From Nitzschia sp. pyKryTriq1 (lineage: Eukaryota; Bacillariophyta; Bacillariophyceae; Bacillariales; Bacillariaceae), in the NCBI GenBank assembly GCA_956465555.1, contig OY101126.1, positions 724,501 to 788,500 on the forward strand: a stretch of 64,000 bases of DNA, written 5' to 3'. Below the pieces are notes generated by a model. It worked only from the letters and a program-made list of their open reading frames with translations, was not told where the DNA came from and searched no databases. The translations under genes were made by a program, and so were the position numbers. Of this stretch, positions 19,445 to 30,167 are shown in pieces. The first letter of the stretch is position 1. Every line of letters begins with the position of its first letter.

Positions 19445-20617
19445 ATGAAAAGCTGTCTTCCTCTTCTCGTCGCTATTCTTTTCCTTTTCGTTCCATCAAC
19501 GTATTCGTCTTGTCCCTGTGTGGATGTTCGGTTGTGCGACACTATCAAAGGCCCGCCAATTCAGCCAGCCGGTGAAATCTTTGGATTTTATGGTTCCTGG
19601 GTCAACGCCAATCCATTGCCACTTGGTGAAGATATCAACTGGACACACGTGACAACAGTAGCTTGGGCTGATCGAGATGAAATAATGTGTCTAGCCCATC
19701 AGCACGGCGCCCGAGCAGTCATTGGGGCACCAACAATCGAAAACATGACTGTACTGGCGGATCCTCTTCTTCGAAGATCTTGGATTCAAGACGTTCTAGA
19801 CCTCGTCATGAGGACCCACCGCGATGGAATCGTGTTTGATTTTGAAGATCCCCTACCAATACACAGTCTCGAAGGAAACATTTACGCCAATCTGATATCG
19901 GAAACGAGGATCGTTTTTCACCAAGTCGAGCCAAGTTTGCAGATTACTACTTGTGTTCCTTGGAGTCCTCACAATATTGACGGTCGAGCCTATCCATTTC
20001 GAAAATTGGCGAAGGCTTCCGACGCACTTTATGTCATGGATTACGATACTCGGTCTCAAATATTCGACGCGTGCATTGCTGGCGCCAATGCACCCCTCGC
20101 TGGTATGATATCTGGCATGACTGAGTGGTTCAATCTAGGCATCCCACCTTCCAAATTGATCTTGGGAGTTCCGTGGTACGGATATAAGTATCGATGTCTG
20201 AATGGCACACTTCCAGATGCTACTTACTGTCCCATTGAGTCTGTGCCATTTCGAGGAGTGAACTGTAGCGATGCCGCTGGAGAACAGGTTGCCCATGCTG
20301 ATGCGATGGAGATCATCCGCAGCACAGGAGCATCCGTAAGGAGGGACGAGAATACGCAGTCTCTCTTCTTCAATACGGTGGAAGAATCAAATGACGGCAT
20401 GGGGGACAGTGCTGCCGTTTTTCAATACTGGATCGAAGATCCCGTGCTGCTCCGAGAAAAGTTTGCCTGGGCCCGAAATCAAGGACTAGCAGGCGTTGGC
20501 CCATTTGTGTTTCATAACCTGGACCCAGTCCACGACGCGCACGAGACCCAAGCAATGTGGAGTGCCTTTGACGAATTCCTGTTCAGCGACTTGCTAATAG
20601 TAGTAGAGGGTAGATGA
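19445..20617 (+). CDS. CTBS: Di-N-acetylchitobiase, glycoside hydrolase family 18
   Basis: Single exon, 390 residues from the ATG at 19445; the in-frame TTG 12 bases upstream is not used. A signal peptide (about 1-22) is followed by CPCVDVRLC, the Cys-rich opening of animal chitobiases. The GH18 catalytic motif DGIVFDFE lies at 127-134 with the proton donor at E134. Further family blocks are CVPWSPHNIDGR, YVMDYDTRSQIFDACIAGANAPL, LGVPWYGYKYRCLNG and VPFRGVNCSDAAGEQV, collinear with human CTBS. The enzyme trims chitobiose from the reducing end of N-glycan remnants in lysosomes or vacuoles. No hydrophobic anchor is seen at the C-terminus, so a soluble luminal enzyme is expected. Confidence 0.92.
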   Translation: MKSCLPLLVAILFLFVPSTYSSCPCVDVRLCDTIKGPPIQPAGEIFGFYGSWVNANPLPLGEDINWTHVTTVAWADRDEIMCLAHQHGARAVIGAPTIENMTVLADPLLRRSWIQDVLDLVMRTHRDGIVFDFEDPLPIHSLEGNIYANLISETRIVFHQVEPSLQITTCVPWSPHNIDGRAYPFRKLAKASDALYVMDYDTRSQIFDACIAGANAPLAGMISGMTEWFNLGIPPSKLILGVPWYGYKYRCLNGTLPDATYCPIESVPFRGVNCSDAAGEQVAHADAMEIIRSTGASVRRDENTQSLFFNTVEESNDGMGDSAAVFQYWIEDPVLLREKFAWARNQGLAGVGPFVFHNLDPVHDAHETQAMWSAFDEFLFSDLLIVVEGR

Positions 20618-21099
20618 CGAACTATGAGTAGTCTAGAGAGAGAGGTCCCTACAAGTCAGTCGTCTGTACCGTAGGTAGTATCCATACGAAAATTCGAATC
20701 ATCAAGTCGAAGGAGTCGTCGTCGTCCCGATCGTCATCGCTTTCCGCCCTCGTCAGGTGTCTGTCCTCATCAACACTCAATCCCCAATCCCGCCCACACG
20801 CACGTCACACGCGCCCAATCGACCAAATCCCAAATACACCAAATCCCAAATACTGTACATACATACCATCCTTCGCGTCTGTACGTCGTCCAACTATCCC
20901 GTACGTCAGTCTCGGTCGCAGATGCAGGCTGCAGCGCGGCGGGATGATGGTGATGCTTCGCTCGTCGGATGATCGTTGTGTTTTCTCGCGGTGTTGACGA
21001 TGATGGACGTTCACTACCACTATACTGTATACCGTTGCGTTACATCTGAGCTTAAAACTTTTACCCTTCCTAAATTCGAAGACAACAGCACTTGACACG
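20618..21099. other. Intergenic
   Basis: Spacer upstream of the Hlip-type gene, with C-rich short motifs (CACACGCGCCC). No gene or clear element is seen. Confidence 0.5.
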
Positions 21100-21599
21100 A
21101 TGATTTCCGCCTCTAGATTCCTCACGTGTCTTCTTATCGTGGCTGCGTCCGCCCTCTCGACGGATGCCTTTGTCAACAAGGTTGCTGTGACGCATCCAGC
21201 GCTTGTCTCCTCGACTGCTCCCAGTCTTTCAAATACTGCTCTATCAGAAAGGAGATGGAATTTCAATGATGGTCAATCTCCATGGGGACTAAAGAAAAAT
21301 GCCGAGATCTGGAATGGCCGAGTCTCTCAGGTAAGACGATGGTGATGGCCTCAGTTCTTTTGGTGTCTCCACTTTTCCTTCGGATCTCACCACGATGATT
21401 TCTTCTGCCGTTGACTTCATAGATGGCTTTTGTGTGGGTCTTTCTTCAGGAGCTAATCACAGGAAAGGGAGTTTTCAAGGGCCTCGATGAAGGTGATATT
21501 TTCTTTCAAGCGAACGCAGTCCTCTTTGGAGTTTGTGTCGTCGGACTGACTGGTTGGCTTGCGTTGAAAGGAGACGATGATTATACTCGTGACGCATAG
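21100..21599 (+). CDS. Hlip/one-helix light-stress protein of the LHC superfamily, two exons
   Basis: Exons are 21100-21330 and 21423-21599, with a 92-bp phase-0 intron (GTAAGA ... TTCATAG); the product has 135 residues. The N-terminus is a signal peptide ending LSTDAF|VNK, a diatom bipartite plastid presequence with Phe after the cleavage site. The mature part has NFNDGQSPWGLKKNAEIWNGR, which carries the LHC chlorophyll-binding E-x-x-N-G-R motif (E69, N72, R74) split from its helix MAFVWVFLQELITGKG by the intron. A second hydrophobic helix (ANAVLFGVCVVGLTGWLAL) suggests a two-helix, SEP-like form. Such proteins bind pigment and protect photosystems under excess light, in the thylakoid membrane. 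Confidence 0.85.
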
Positions 21600-23508
21600 A
21601 TGGCAATACACAGCCACCCCATTTGTCGTCGACGCGTCATCAATCGATTTTATGTGACTATGACGACTCGCTTCCAGCGAGAAACGTCACTCTGCTACTC
21701 CTAGGTCAGGTCTTCGATCCGATCCATTCTTATATGCGAACAAGGCGGTTACTAGCCATAGTAAAGTAATAAATAGCCATCGCTGATCAATAGTGTCTTA
21801 TAATTAGGTACAAGTGACGTAGGTTGATCGGATAGCGGCGCAAATGTAAATGCTTATCCTGCTACTATGCCGAGAGAAAGCTACTTTCACGTACGAGTAG
21901 GAATAGTGTATACGTACGCTACTTCGTATCTTTCTCTCCTCCTACTACCTGAAATCAAGACTTTTCACCGTAGTACGACATGATGATACTCGTAAGGACG
22001 ACTATCAAGCAACATCCTCCTAATAGTACTAATACCGGCACGTATGCGATCATCCCACTCTCCTCTACGAGTAGAGAAACGTAGTAGTAGGTAGTAGAGA
22101 GTCCTGGTGGTACTAGTAGTAGACGTCGTCTCTCCTCCTTCACTGCTCGTTTCTCGCGAGCAGAATATGTACGGTACCACAAGTGTACTAGCAGGAGACT
22201 TCAGACTGTTGGGAGACTACTACTACTAGTAGAGTGGTCAGTACGTAATGTGAGAACGAGTGTAATTCGTGCTTCTACGGTAGTAGTACTACCGGTAGTA
22301 GTGCTATTTGGTCGGCCAAACAGGTACGCGGTACTATATATATCGTACCGGTCTGTCCGTAGTCTGTACGTAACTACGATGGGTACTATATCGGTACGAT
22401 GGCGAACTAATAGCTAGGCTGGCTCTGTAGTTAACGGTTTTCTCGTTGGCTATCGCGAGCCCAGCCCAAACCCGACCGCGCCATTTTCGGTCTCCACAAT
22501 ATCCACTTCCAAAAAACGAAAATCCGTTTTCCGGAAATATTTTTTAAAAAATAACACACATCTTATGTTCCTCTCGATTTGATTTCAAATCACCATGATG
22601 ACGGAGAAACTCTGCGAGAAGGGCGCATTCTTCCCTCTCAGCAACTTTCTTTCTCCCACCAAGAACAAACGAGTTTGGATGGAAGACGACGACCCTGTTT
22701 TTGTCGACAACTCGACGGTTCAGATAGGAGTATTCGTCATTCGTCAGAGTGAAAGCCCTATTTGACAAACAAGACTGACCAAAGGGACTATCTGAGATCC
22801 TTTTTTAGAGTGCACTTTACTACAGCATGCCCGCACCAAAAGATGATGCGTGGATACCTTGTCATTTACGAACGACAAGAGACCACAATATTTAATCCCA
22901 TGCTATGCACCTATGATTTGGCTCATGTAGGCTTCATGAATGCATGACAATCGCATCATCGTCATTTGAAAAGAAAAGGAATGCAAAGACATTGATGGGT
23001 ACTATAATAGGTACTATATTGAGTCTTATATAGTACCTGTCTGGCCGACCAACTAGAGTAGATATCGATCTCGTACTGTTCGAGTAACGAAGGCAAAGGA
23101 AGTGATGCGTCTGGCCGACGTACGGATACCAGGTACAGTACATACATACCATGCGACGAGTCGTCAGGGGCTATATAATAGCCCCCTGATGCGAGTGCCG
23201 TGCGCGCGCATCGTTATGCCTTTTAATAAGTTTTCCTCATCTCTGTATAATTTTTTGTAATAGTAGGAGTGAGTCGGTTGTTGTCTTCATGCATAATATG
23301 TTTTCAGGAGCAAGCGAGCCAAACGGCAAAGTTGGCACTCTTCACTCTCATCGCAACCACCTCGCAATCCTCATCACAATTCTCAAGATCTCCCATCACC
23401 CAACCCATCATCAAGAACAAGCCAGTCTTTTACAATCCAAACGAACTTGTCTACAGTATCACTCATAGTGTGTTCTCCTGAATCACCTTCAGCAATCACT
23501 AGAAAATC
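21600..23508. other. 1.9-kb intergenic region
   Basis: Mostly short motif-rich DNA with repeated TAGTAGTAG and GTAC/CCGG words (22250-22400, 23100-23150) and an AT-rich stretch near 22520-22560. Apart from the small uncertain frame listed separately, no gene is seen. Confidence 0.5.
22595..22765 (+). CDS. Small uncertain ORF, 56 residues
   Basis: ATGATG in a CACCATGATGA context opens a 56-residue frame with balanced composition (MMTEKLCEKGAFFPL at the start, FVIRQSESPI at the end). There is no family match, signal or splice support. The opposite strand is also open over much of it, so chance is likely. Listed only because it is the one frame in this spacer that does not consist of repeats. 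Confidence 0.18.
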   Translation: MMTEKLCEKGAFFPLSNFLSPTKNKRVWMEDDDPVFVDNSTVQIGVFVIRQSESPI

Positions 23509-25356
23509 ATGGGATTTTTTCAGCACTGTCGACTTATCATCGTACTGTGCGGTTTGAGCGTCGTGGATGGCACTCACCTCACTTGTCTCGATTGCCCCCC
23601 AACTGCTTCCCCAGCACCAACCGAATCACCGGCTCCTTCTCCCTCGCCAAGTGAGACTCCAACAATGAGCCCGTCCCAGAGTTCCAGACCAACGCTAAGC
23701 TATGCTCCATCTGGATCACCGTCAGTAGCGCCGACACGTAAGCCTAGCGACAGTCCCACTGAAAGTCCATCCGCGAAACCTACTTTGCACCATTCCAACA
23801 GTCCAACCGAATCGCCCGCACCATCTCCTTCACCAAGTGAAGCTCCAACAATGAGTCCATCTATGAGTTCCAAGCCAACATTAAGCTCGTCTCCGTCGTT
23901 GTCGATGAATCCAAGCGATAGTTCCGTTTTTCTGATATCATCGAATAATGAAATTGTCTTTGAGGGGCTTAATACCCTCATGAGTCCTGACACGAAAGAA
24001 GATTTTGAGGAAATATCGTTGGGCCATCTATCTAATGGAGTATCATTCGAATCTGGTGAGACTGAAGTGAAGTTTGAATCAGTGAGAGTAACAAAGCAAT
24101 TCGTCCACGATGGTCCCTCCGGGAGAAGATTAAGTGGCGCATCTCTGCATATAGTATTTGATGTGGCTGCTTTCGTAAGATTCCAAGGTGGGGCGATATT
24201 CAATTTCAGCGAGTTTGTCTCGAGTATCTTCGAGGACGAAGGCACCGTCGAAGCCTTAAACGCAGAGCTAGTGGCTTCGTCCAGTCATTTCGGTATGGCT
24301 ATCATGCCAGAGGCGACATCAACAAAGAGCAACACAAGCATTATTTTTGCGTCGGTGGGCATCTCATTTGTCATGGGAGGGCTTGTCGCGATGATGTGGC
24401 TACGAAATCGAAAGCAAGCCCGTATCGAAGATCGGTATGATGTAGAAATCAAGCCGACGGAAAGCTACGACTCTGCGTCATCTGGTAACATTGACAACGA
24501 ACTTGACAATGAATCCGAATTATCGTATCCCTCTGCTGGTTATCCGATCTCACAGCAATTCAAAGTAAAATCAGCTCTACGAAGCACTGATTTGGAAAAC
24601 CACCATCGGTTATATTCGTCAGAATCTTTCAACACCAACCCTCATCAAATTATTCCAAGCAGCATGTACCGACCCGCCATGCTCGAGACTGAGAGCAACA
24701 TCGAAATTCCAATTACCCCAATGACGAACTATGATGCATCCCACTTTAGCCCGAAGGACATGGAAGACGAAGAGGATTCACGGGCCCCATCACATGGAAC
24801 AGAAGATGATTGTGGCAATGATGTTGATCTCTCCATGAAGGAGACCTTTCCACGACCAAAAATCAGAAACTTCGGGTTTGGTAGGGGGGAGAAACGAAAG
24901 TCGATCCAAAGCTCCAATTGCTCGACATCTGGAGGGGAAAAGGTGGGATCGGATTCATTCTCTGCACAAATCCCAGAGAGAAAAAATGATTGCAACAACG
25001 ATTATTCTCTATCAGCACAGTCATCTAGCACAATCACATCTCTCTTTTCTCGTCCAACGAAATTGTTGAAGAATGTTGTGTGGAAAACATCGGGATCAAG
25101 TAAAGAACACGGCGAATCTCCTGATCAACAAGATATTCTTGGATCACACTACTCAGCAAAGTTCAGTACTTCAATTGAAGAATCCTCGTGTACACGAAAT
25201 CTGATAAGTGCAGACATCGAACAAAGCACGACTGGATTTCACGAAGATATCGCATCACTCAAATCCAACGCAACGACGACGATCGAGGTCATCAATGAGA
25301 TCGCTTACCTATACTCTCAAGATCAGAAAACAAGTGAGAGCAGCCAGGCACGATAA
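23509..25356 (+). CDS. Type I membrane protein with PSxxPS stalk and RXL site (member 3)
   Basis: Single exon, 615 residues. A signal peptide (1-21) and a Cys pair lead into a stalk (about 30-137) of Pro-Ser-Thr units. A 29-residue block beginning PTESPAPSPSPSE is repeated in it. A module (about 138-268) contains GRRLSG (205-210; RXL site), then a beta strand ASLHIVFDV and FNFSEFVSSIF. The membrane span is 276-298. The tail (about 300-615) is Ser/Asp-rich and starts with a SYDSAS motif like that in members 4 and 5. Composition and order match the other members, while sequence identity is low. It lies in the same direction as members 4 and 5, suggesting tandem origin. Confidence 0.72.
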   Translation: MGFFQHCRLIIVLCGLSVVDGTHLTCLDCPPTASPAPTESPAPSPSPSETPTMSPSQSSRPTLSYAPSGSPSVAPTRKPSDSPTESPSAKPTLHHSNSPTESPAPSPSPSEAPTMSPSMSSKPTLSSSPSLSMNPSDSSVFLISSNNEIVFEGLNTLMSPDTKEDFEEISLGHLSNGVSFESGETEVKFESVRVTKQFVHDGPSGRRLSGASLHIVFDVAAFVRFQGGAIFNFSEFVSSIFEDEGTVEALNAELVASSSHFGMAIMPEATSTKSNTSIIFASVGISFVMGGLVAMMWLRNRKQARIEDRYDVEIKPTESYDSASSGNIDNELDNESELSYPSAGYPISQQFKVKSALRSTDLENHHRLYSSESFNTNPHQIIPSSMYRPAMLETESNIEIPITPMTNYDASHFSPKDMEDEEDSRAPSHGTEDDCGNDVDLSMKETFPRPKIRNFGFGRGEKRKSIQSSNCSTSGGEKVGSDSFSAQIPERKNDCNNDYSLSAQSSSTITSLFSRPTKLLKNVVWKTSGSSKEHGESPDQQDILGSHYSAKFSTSIEESSCTRNLISADIEQSTTGFHEDIASLKSNATTTIEVINEIAYLYSQDQKTSESSQAR

Positions 25357-25928
25357 AACAATAGCCGCATTGAGTAGAGTATTGATCATATCAACGTTTT
25401 GGTACCAACTTTGGTCGTATAGGAACTACGGGTACGAATACGACTTGTACATTTGGAAACAGTAGAGTAGCACTAGACCGCACTACAACCGTTGTCGTTT
25501 GAGTACATTGTACCAACGTACCGGTAAGGTATGTACTGTATGCGTACGGTACAGTACCGGTATGATGGTACCTCATTTTATTTTTCTGGATGAGGATATT
25601 TGGCTCGGCCGGCGTCGGTTGTGATGTCGTTAATTAAAAACGTCGCATTTGGCTTGACGCGCGTGAAGGCAACTGAAAACCGACCGTTCGCGCCAAAGAA
25701 GAAAGATAAGCCGTTATTAAAAAAATAATTTTGCATGCTGATGACGAGCAGAGGAAATCACGAAATTGTCTTTGACGAAATTGTCTTCGTCGATGTGAGA
25801 CAAGTGACGATTGACGACGACGAATGCCACTGTCTGTACCAGTACTGTACTTGTATCCAAGAGCTTGCATATCAGTGCTCCATTTTTGACAATAACAGAT
25901 TGAGAACAAATTCTATTCTCCTCTCATC
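25357..25928. other. Intergenic between members 3 and 4
   Basis: GTAC/CCGG words cluster at 25505-25570. Nothing else is recognised; this should hold the member 4 promoter. Confidence 0.5.
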
Positions 25929-28900
25929 ATGGATCTATGTCTTTTGTTCTTTCTCGTTGGGGCCATGCTGTCCTCGCATCCAGTCCATGGAAGCTACCGA
26001 GGATTGGTTGATTCAGATTCGGTTACTGCCACAGATTCCTCGGTAGTTTTCCCTTTAACGGCGAATACAGTCGGTGGTGGTCTTAAGCTGGGCGAGATCG
26101 AAGATTTGTTCAATGAAGGAGACCTAGACGGTTCGGGAGAGCTGGATTACGAAGAATTTTTAAAGCTATTCACTAATTATGGCTCGCCTATTCCGTCGGC
26201 TTTCCCCTCGACAGCTCCAAGTCTTAATCCCACGTTATCTATGTTACCAACGAAATTTCCTTCTGTGCGTCCCTCTACGAGCTTGTATCCAACTGCTAAG
26301 CCAAGTCCGGAGACCCGGATCGCACCTTCAGTAAAAACGGATTCCCCCACAGAGTCTCCGAGGATCAAGCCCACAGCGCCAGCATCTCACAAGCCAAGTC
26401 AAGCACCCTCAGCCGCCCCGACGAATTTTGTGAAAGTAACAAAGAGGCCCACCGCCGCCCCCTCTGATTTGTCTTCGGAACCAACAGCAACAGAATCCTT
26501 TTCTCTGAGCGGATTAGTGCATCCATCCAATGGACCAACTCAAGCACCCTCGGGGACTCCAACAAAACTAGTGAAACCAACAAGGAGACCAAGCGTTCCC
26601 CCCTCGGAACGACCTACAATTTTCACAAGTGATCCCACGATTACAAATTCTGCATCGCCAACCAACAAACCTTCAGAGAGTCCTAGTGAGTCGTCGATCC
26701 CCCCAACTGGCAGTCCATCGACCTCAATGCATCCTAGTGAAACACCTTCTATGAACCCGAGCACTTCAATTCATCCGTCAACGGGACCAAGCGTGTATCC
26801 AACAATAAGACCCTCAACGTCGATGTATCCAAGTGCAATGCCGTCTGGAAGTCCAAGTGAATCTGTTACTCCCTCGTTCAAGCTATCCGAAAACCCGAGT
26901 AGTGGTCGGAGGGAGCTTGTTGCAAACACTACGATCACACTCAGGGACGTTCCTGGTATGATGGACGATGACGCTATTGTAATGTTTGAGGAAATTGGGC
27001 TGTTGTTACTCGTTGAAAGATTTCCACGGATGGAAAGTTTTGATATTGACTTTCTCTTTGTCCAAGTGGAAGGGCAGGTGCTTCGGGGTGAAGGAGATGG
27101 TCGAGAACCAGTGGGCGACCTGACTGTGTATCTTCGAATCGCGGCAACAATCATGCCCGGAAAACCAAGTGGTTTCGACTTCCAGGGGTCAATGGTTTCC
27201 TTTTTTGAAGCTCATGAAGATTTATTGGCGAGTCGCATCGAGAACAACGGCATTGTTTTTCAGCCCAGTCCCATCCAAGGAGACGGGGCGGCTGAGAATG
27301 CGACAGAGGCGGAGGGTGAAGAATCGTTTTCAGAATTTTTCAGTACATCCGTAATCGCTGGGATCTCGGTGACAATGGTAAGCGTCCTGGTCGTTGGGGC
27401 TTTCATCATCAGTAGACCGATGTGGAGGCGTAGCAAAGGATACTCGATGGAAAGTCCTGGGCGACTTGGGGCTGCGCCGAGCTACGATAGCGAAGACCAC
27501 CTCGATCCACAGTCGATATTTATGTCATTTTCACAAGAATCGAAACAGGGAGCTGCGAACAGCTACTACACGACCTCAACGTCTGGAAGTCATTTGGTAA
27601 GTTCCCGAAAGTATGCAATATCAAAAAATGATCTCTGAATCAAAATCAACTCACCATTTGCAAATCTTTGATCACCAACACATAGGCTGGGCTGGATATT
27701 GACAATTGCCTCAGCTCATCTTCTATCGGGTCTCGTGGAACGTTCAGCAAAGGAAAAACGTCCCACCGCCATGTGGGCCCCATGGGGTCCGGACTATCCA
27801 CCGAGGAGTACGAAGATATTCGAAACCGGTCAAACAATATTTTAGACGATTTGGACTCACAATTGAGCGATTTTTCGGGTGTCAAGGATTCCGTTGAGGT
27901 CAAATGGGATGGACGCTCAAGGCATCCTTCGATGCCATCCATAGAGGAGAATTCTTCTAGCGAAAGTCTAGCGAGACAAAGAAAACGAAAACTGGAAAGG
28001 AAACTCCAGGAAAGCAAAGGAAAACTAGGATCTCATATTATGGAGACACTCAGTGAGAATGAGCAAGTGAACGTGCAACCTAGGTCGGGACTATCCATGA
28101 AAGATTTTATTTTGCCTACTTGTTCACTAGGTGGAGAAGTATTGAACACCGGGTCGTACACTGCCCAATTCAATTCCATCCTTTCCCCAGAAGGCGAGGC
28201 ATCTTCCCCCGGCCTACCAATCCTTGATAAGAAGAAAATGACACCTTCGGAGTTGTTCGATCTGGGGGAGCACATTCCAGTCGAAATGACGCATTACCAT
28301 TCCGAGAAGAAGGTCTACGGTCGAATCAGTGATGTTTCCGGACCGATTGTTGAAGCGGACGTGGATATTAATTCACGAAGGACTGACACTACCACCGTAA
28401 AAATAAACCAAGAAGCAGCGGAAGATCCGGATCATCCTTTTCTCGAAGAAGACGAGAATAAAGTTAAATCTTCGGGTTGGTTCCGGAGGGGTCAAACAAC
28501 GGAAAAGCAGCCGGAGTCGAATTTCACCAAAACTCGAAATCTGTCTCTATTTGGACGGAAGAAAAATATCCCTTGGGAAGACAACGTAGATTTCAGCCAA
28601 ATCAGTCCAAATAAACGCTATCGACGAGGCGAACGTGGCCAATTAGTTCCGAGACGCTTCGCTCACGGCGATTCCGACGATGAAGAAAGTCAGATTGCTT
28701 CCCAAGACTGTTATATGGATGATCCGTCATTGATATTACTACCGGCAGTTAGTAGTAGCGAAAGTGGTCATAACTCAAAGAGTTCTTCGCAAAAGAGCCG
28801 ACCTCCAAAGCTGGATTTGAATGTGTTGGATGAATGCGACTATTCAGATCCAGAGGACCGAGCAGAAACTCCGCAGTTCAATCGTCCAAATGGCACTCCA

Positions 28901-29200
28901 GAAGCTTTACCAATGACATATGGTCGAGGATTATTGTATGGACAAGACCCCGATGGTTTTGCTTTGACAAATGCCAACAAGCGCTTGCCCGAGCATCTGG
29001 ACCCTCCAACAGCCTCCGAGCACCGACGGACTGTGGCAGCCAAGAAGCAAGAAAAAAAGAGTGCTCTTCGAAAGAAAGACAGTCCACGACGTTTGAGCAA
29101 GGAAGATCGGGTGTCGTTCAGCAAAAGAACAATGGAATTTAGCAATGATGCTTTCATGCTTGGACACGTGGAGAGCAACAATAGCGGAAACATGATATGA
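25929..29200 (+). CDS. EF-hand type I membrane protein with PSxxPS stalk and RXL site (member 4), two exons
   Basis: Exons are 25929-27596 and 27686-29200, with an 89-bp phase-0 intron (GTAAGT ... CACATAG); the product has 1060 residues. The two halves are separate open frames that join only by this splice. Signal peptide 1-21. A single EF-hand loop, DLDGSGELDYEE (65-76), has all calcium ligands in place. The stalk (about 86-322) is built of PSxxPS-like units (for example STSMHPSETPSMNPS). GRREL (326-330; RXL site) opens a module to about 440 that includes FDFQGSMVSFFEAHEDLL. The membrane span is about 473-494. The tail of roughly 565 residues begins with PSYDSED and is otherwise charged and disordered. 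The EF hand lies on the luminal or outer side, an unusual place that suggests calcium sensing or binding outside the cytosol. Confidence 0.75.
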
Positions 29201-30167
29201 TGATAATCAGGGGGGGGGTTTGGAACTTACGACTTGGAGTCGCACGTGGAATAATAGACCAAAGGGCGATACAATTACCGGTCTCAGTAACTGTTGTGTA
29301 CATGTTGTATACATATTTAGTGGTAACACAAGAAGGATGACTCCACCGTTTACAAGTAGTAGACTATAGGCTCTAATATTGTACTACCGGCACTCGTGTC
29401 TCTAAAATTCCCGGAGTACGATGCCGGCAATTGCTGGAGCATACCGTTTTTACTATTATTACCATGCGCACATGAGGTTTTCTGATATGATATGTGTAAT
29501 GCAGGGAATGCAGGGAATCATCGTCATAGTCCAAGATGACATAGTCCACAACGGATGAGGAACACGAATACGAGTAGTCTACTGGTGCCGATCACCACCG
29601 CAACTCGGAACTTGCTCGGAACCTCGGAACGCTTCTTGAAAAAGTGACGGAGACAAGGCTCGACTGGCGTAAAAAATGGCCGTTGAAGCATTCATTGACA
29701 AGCAACGACTTGTATGACGTGGCTATTAAGGTTCAGGTGTCCATATCCTGTCGCATACAAATATCCATAAGTACTAAATGCCATCTTGAGGAATTTTTAA
29801 AAATCGCGCGACGCGAAAGCGCCGTTGTCAACGACCCGCGACTCGATTTTCTCAACGATTTTTCTTTCCCGAAGCGGAAGTAACACGGTCAATTATTCGA
29901 CGACGACTTCCCGCCAAGCAGTACGAGTACAATAGTACCGGCAACAGTAACATCACTGCGGGAGTCGTCGACAAGAGTCTCTCATTACAACAAAACGATC
30001 AAACAAAGACATTCTTTCGTACTGTATAACGATCGATCGTTGAGCTACGGTATCTACTTATCTTCTCGTCATCGCCGCAAACGATTGTATCGAACAGTCG
30101 CCGAACACCTTGATCGCGACGGCAAAAACTTGGAAGCTTCTTCATTCTCAATCTGAATCCAAACAAA
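29201..30167. other. Intergenic between members 4 and 5
   Basis: No supported gene; a 79-codon frame at 29644-29883 has no recognisable feature. Scattered TAGTACCGG words are present. Confidence 0.5.
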
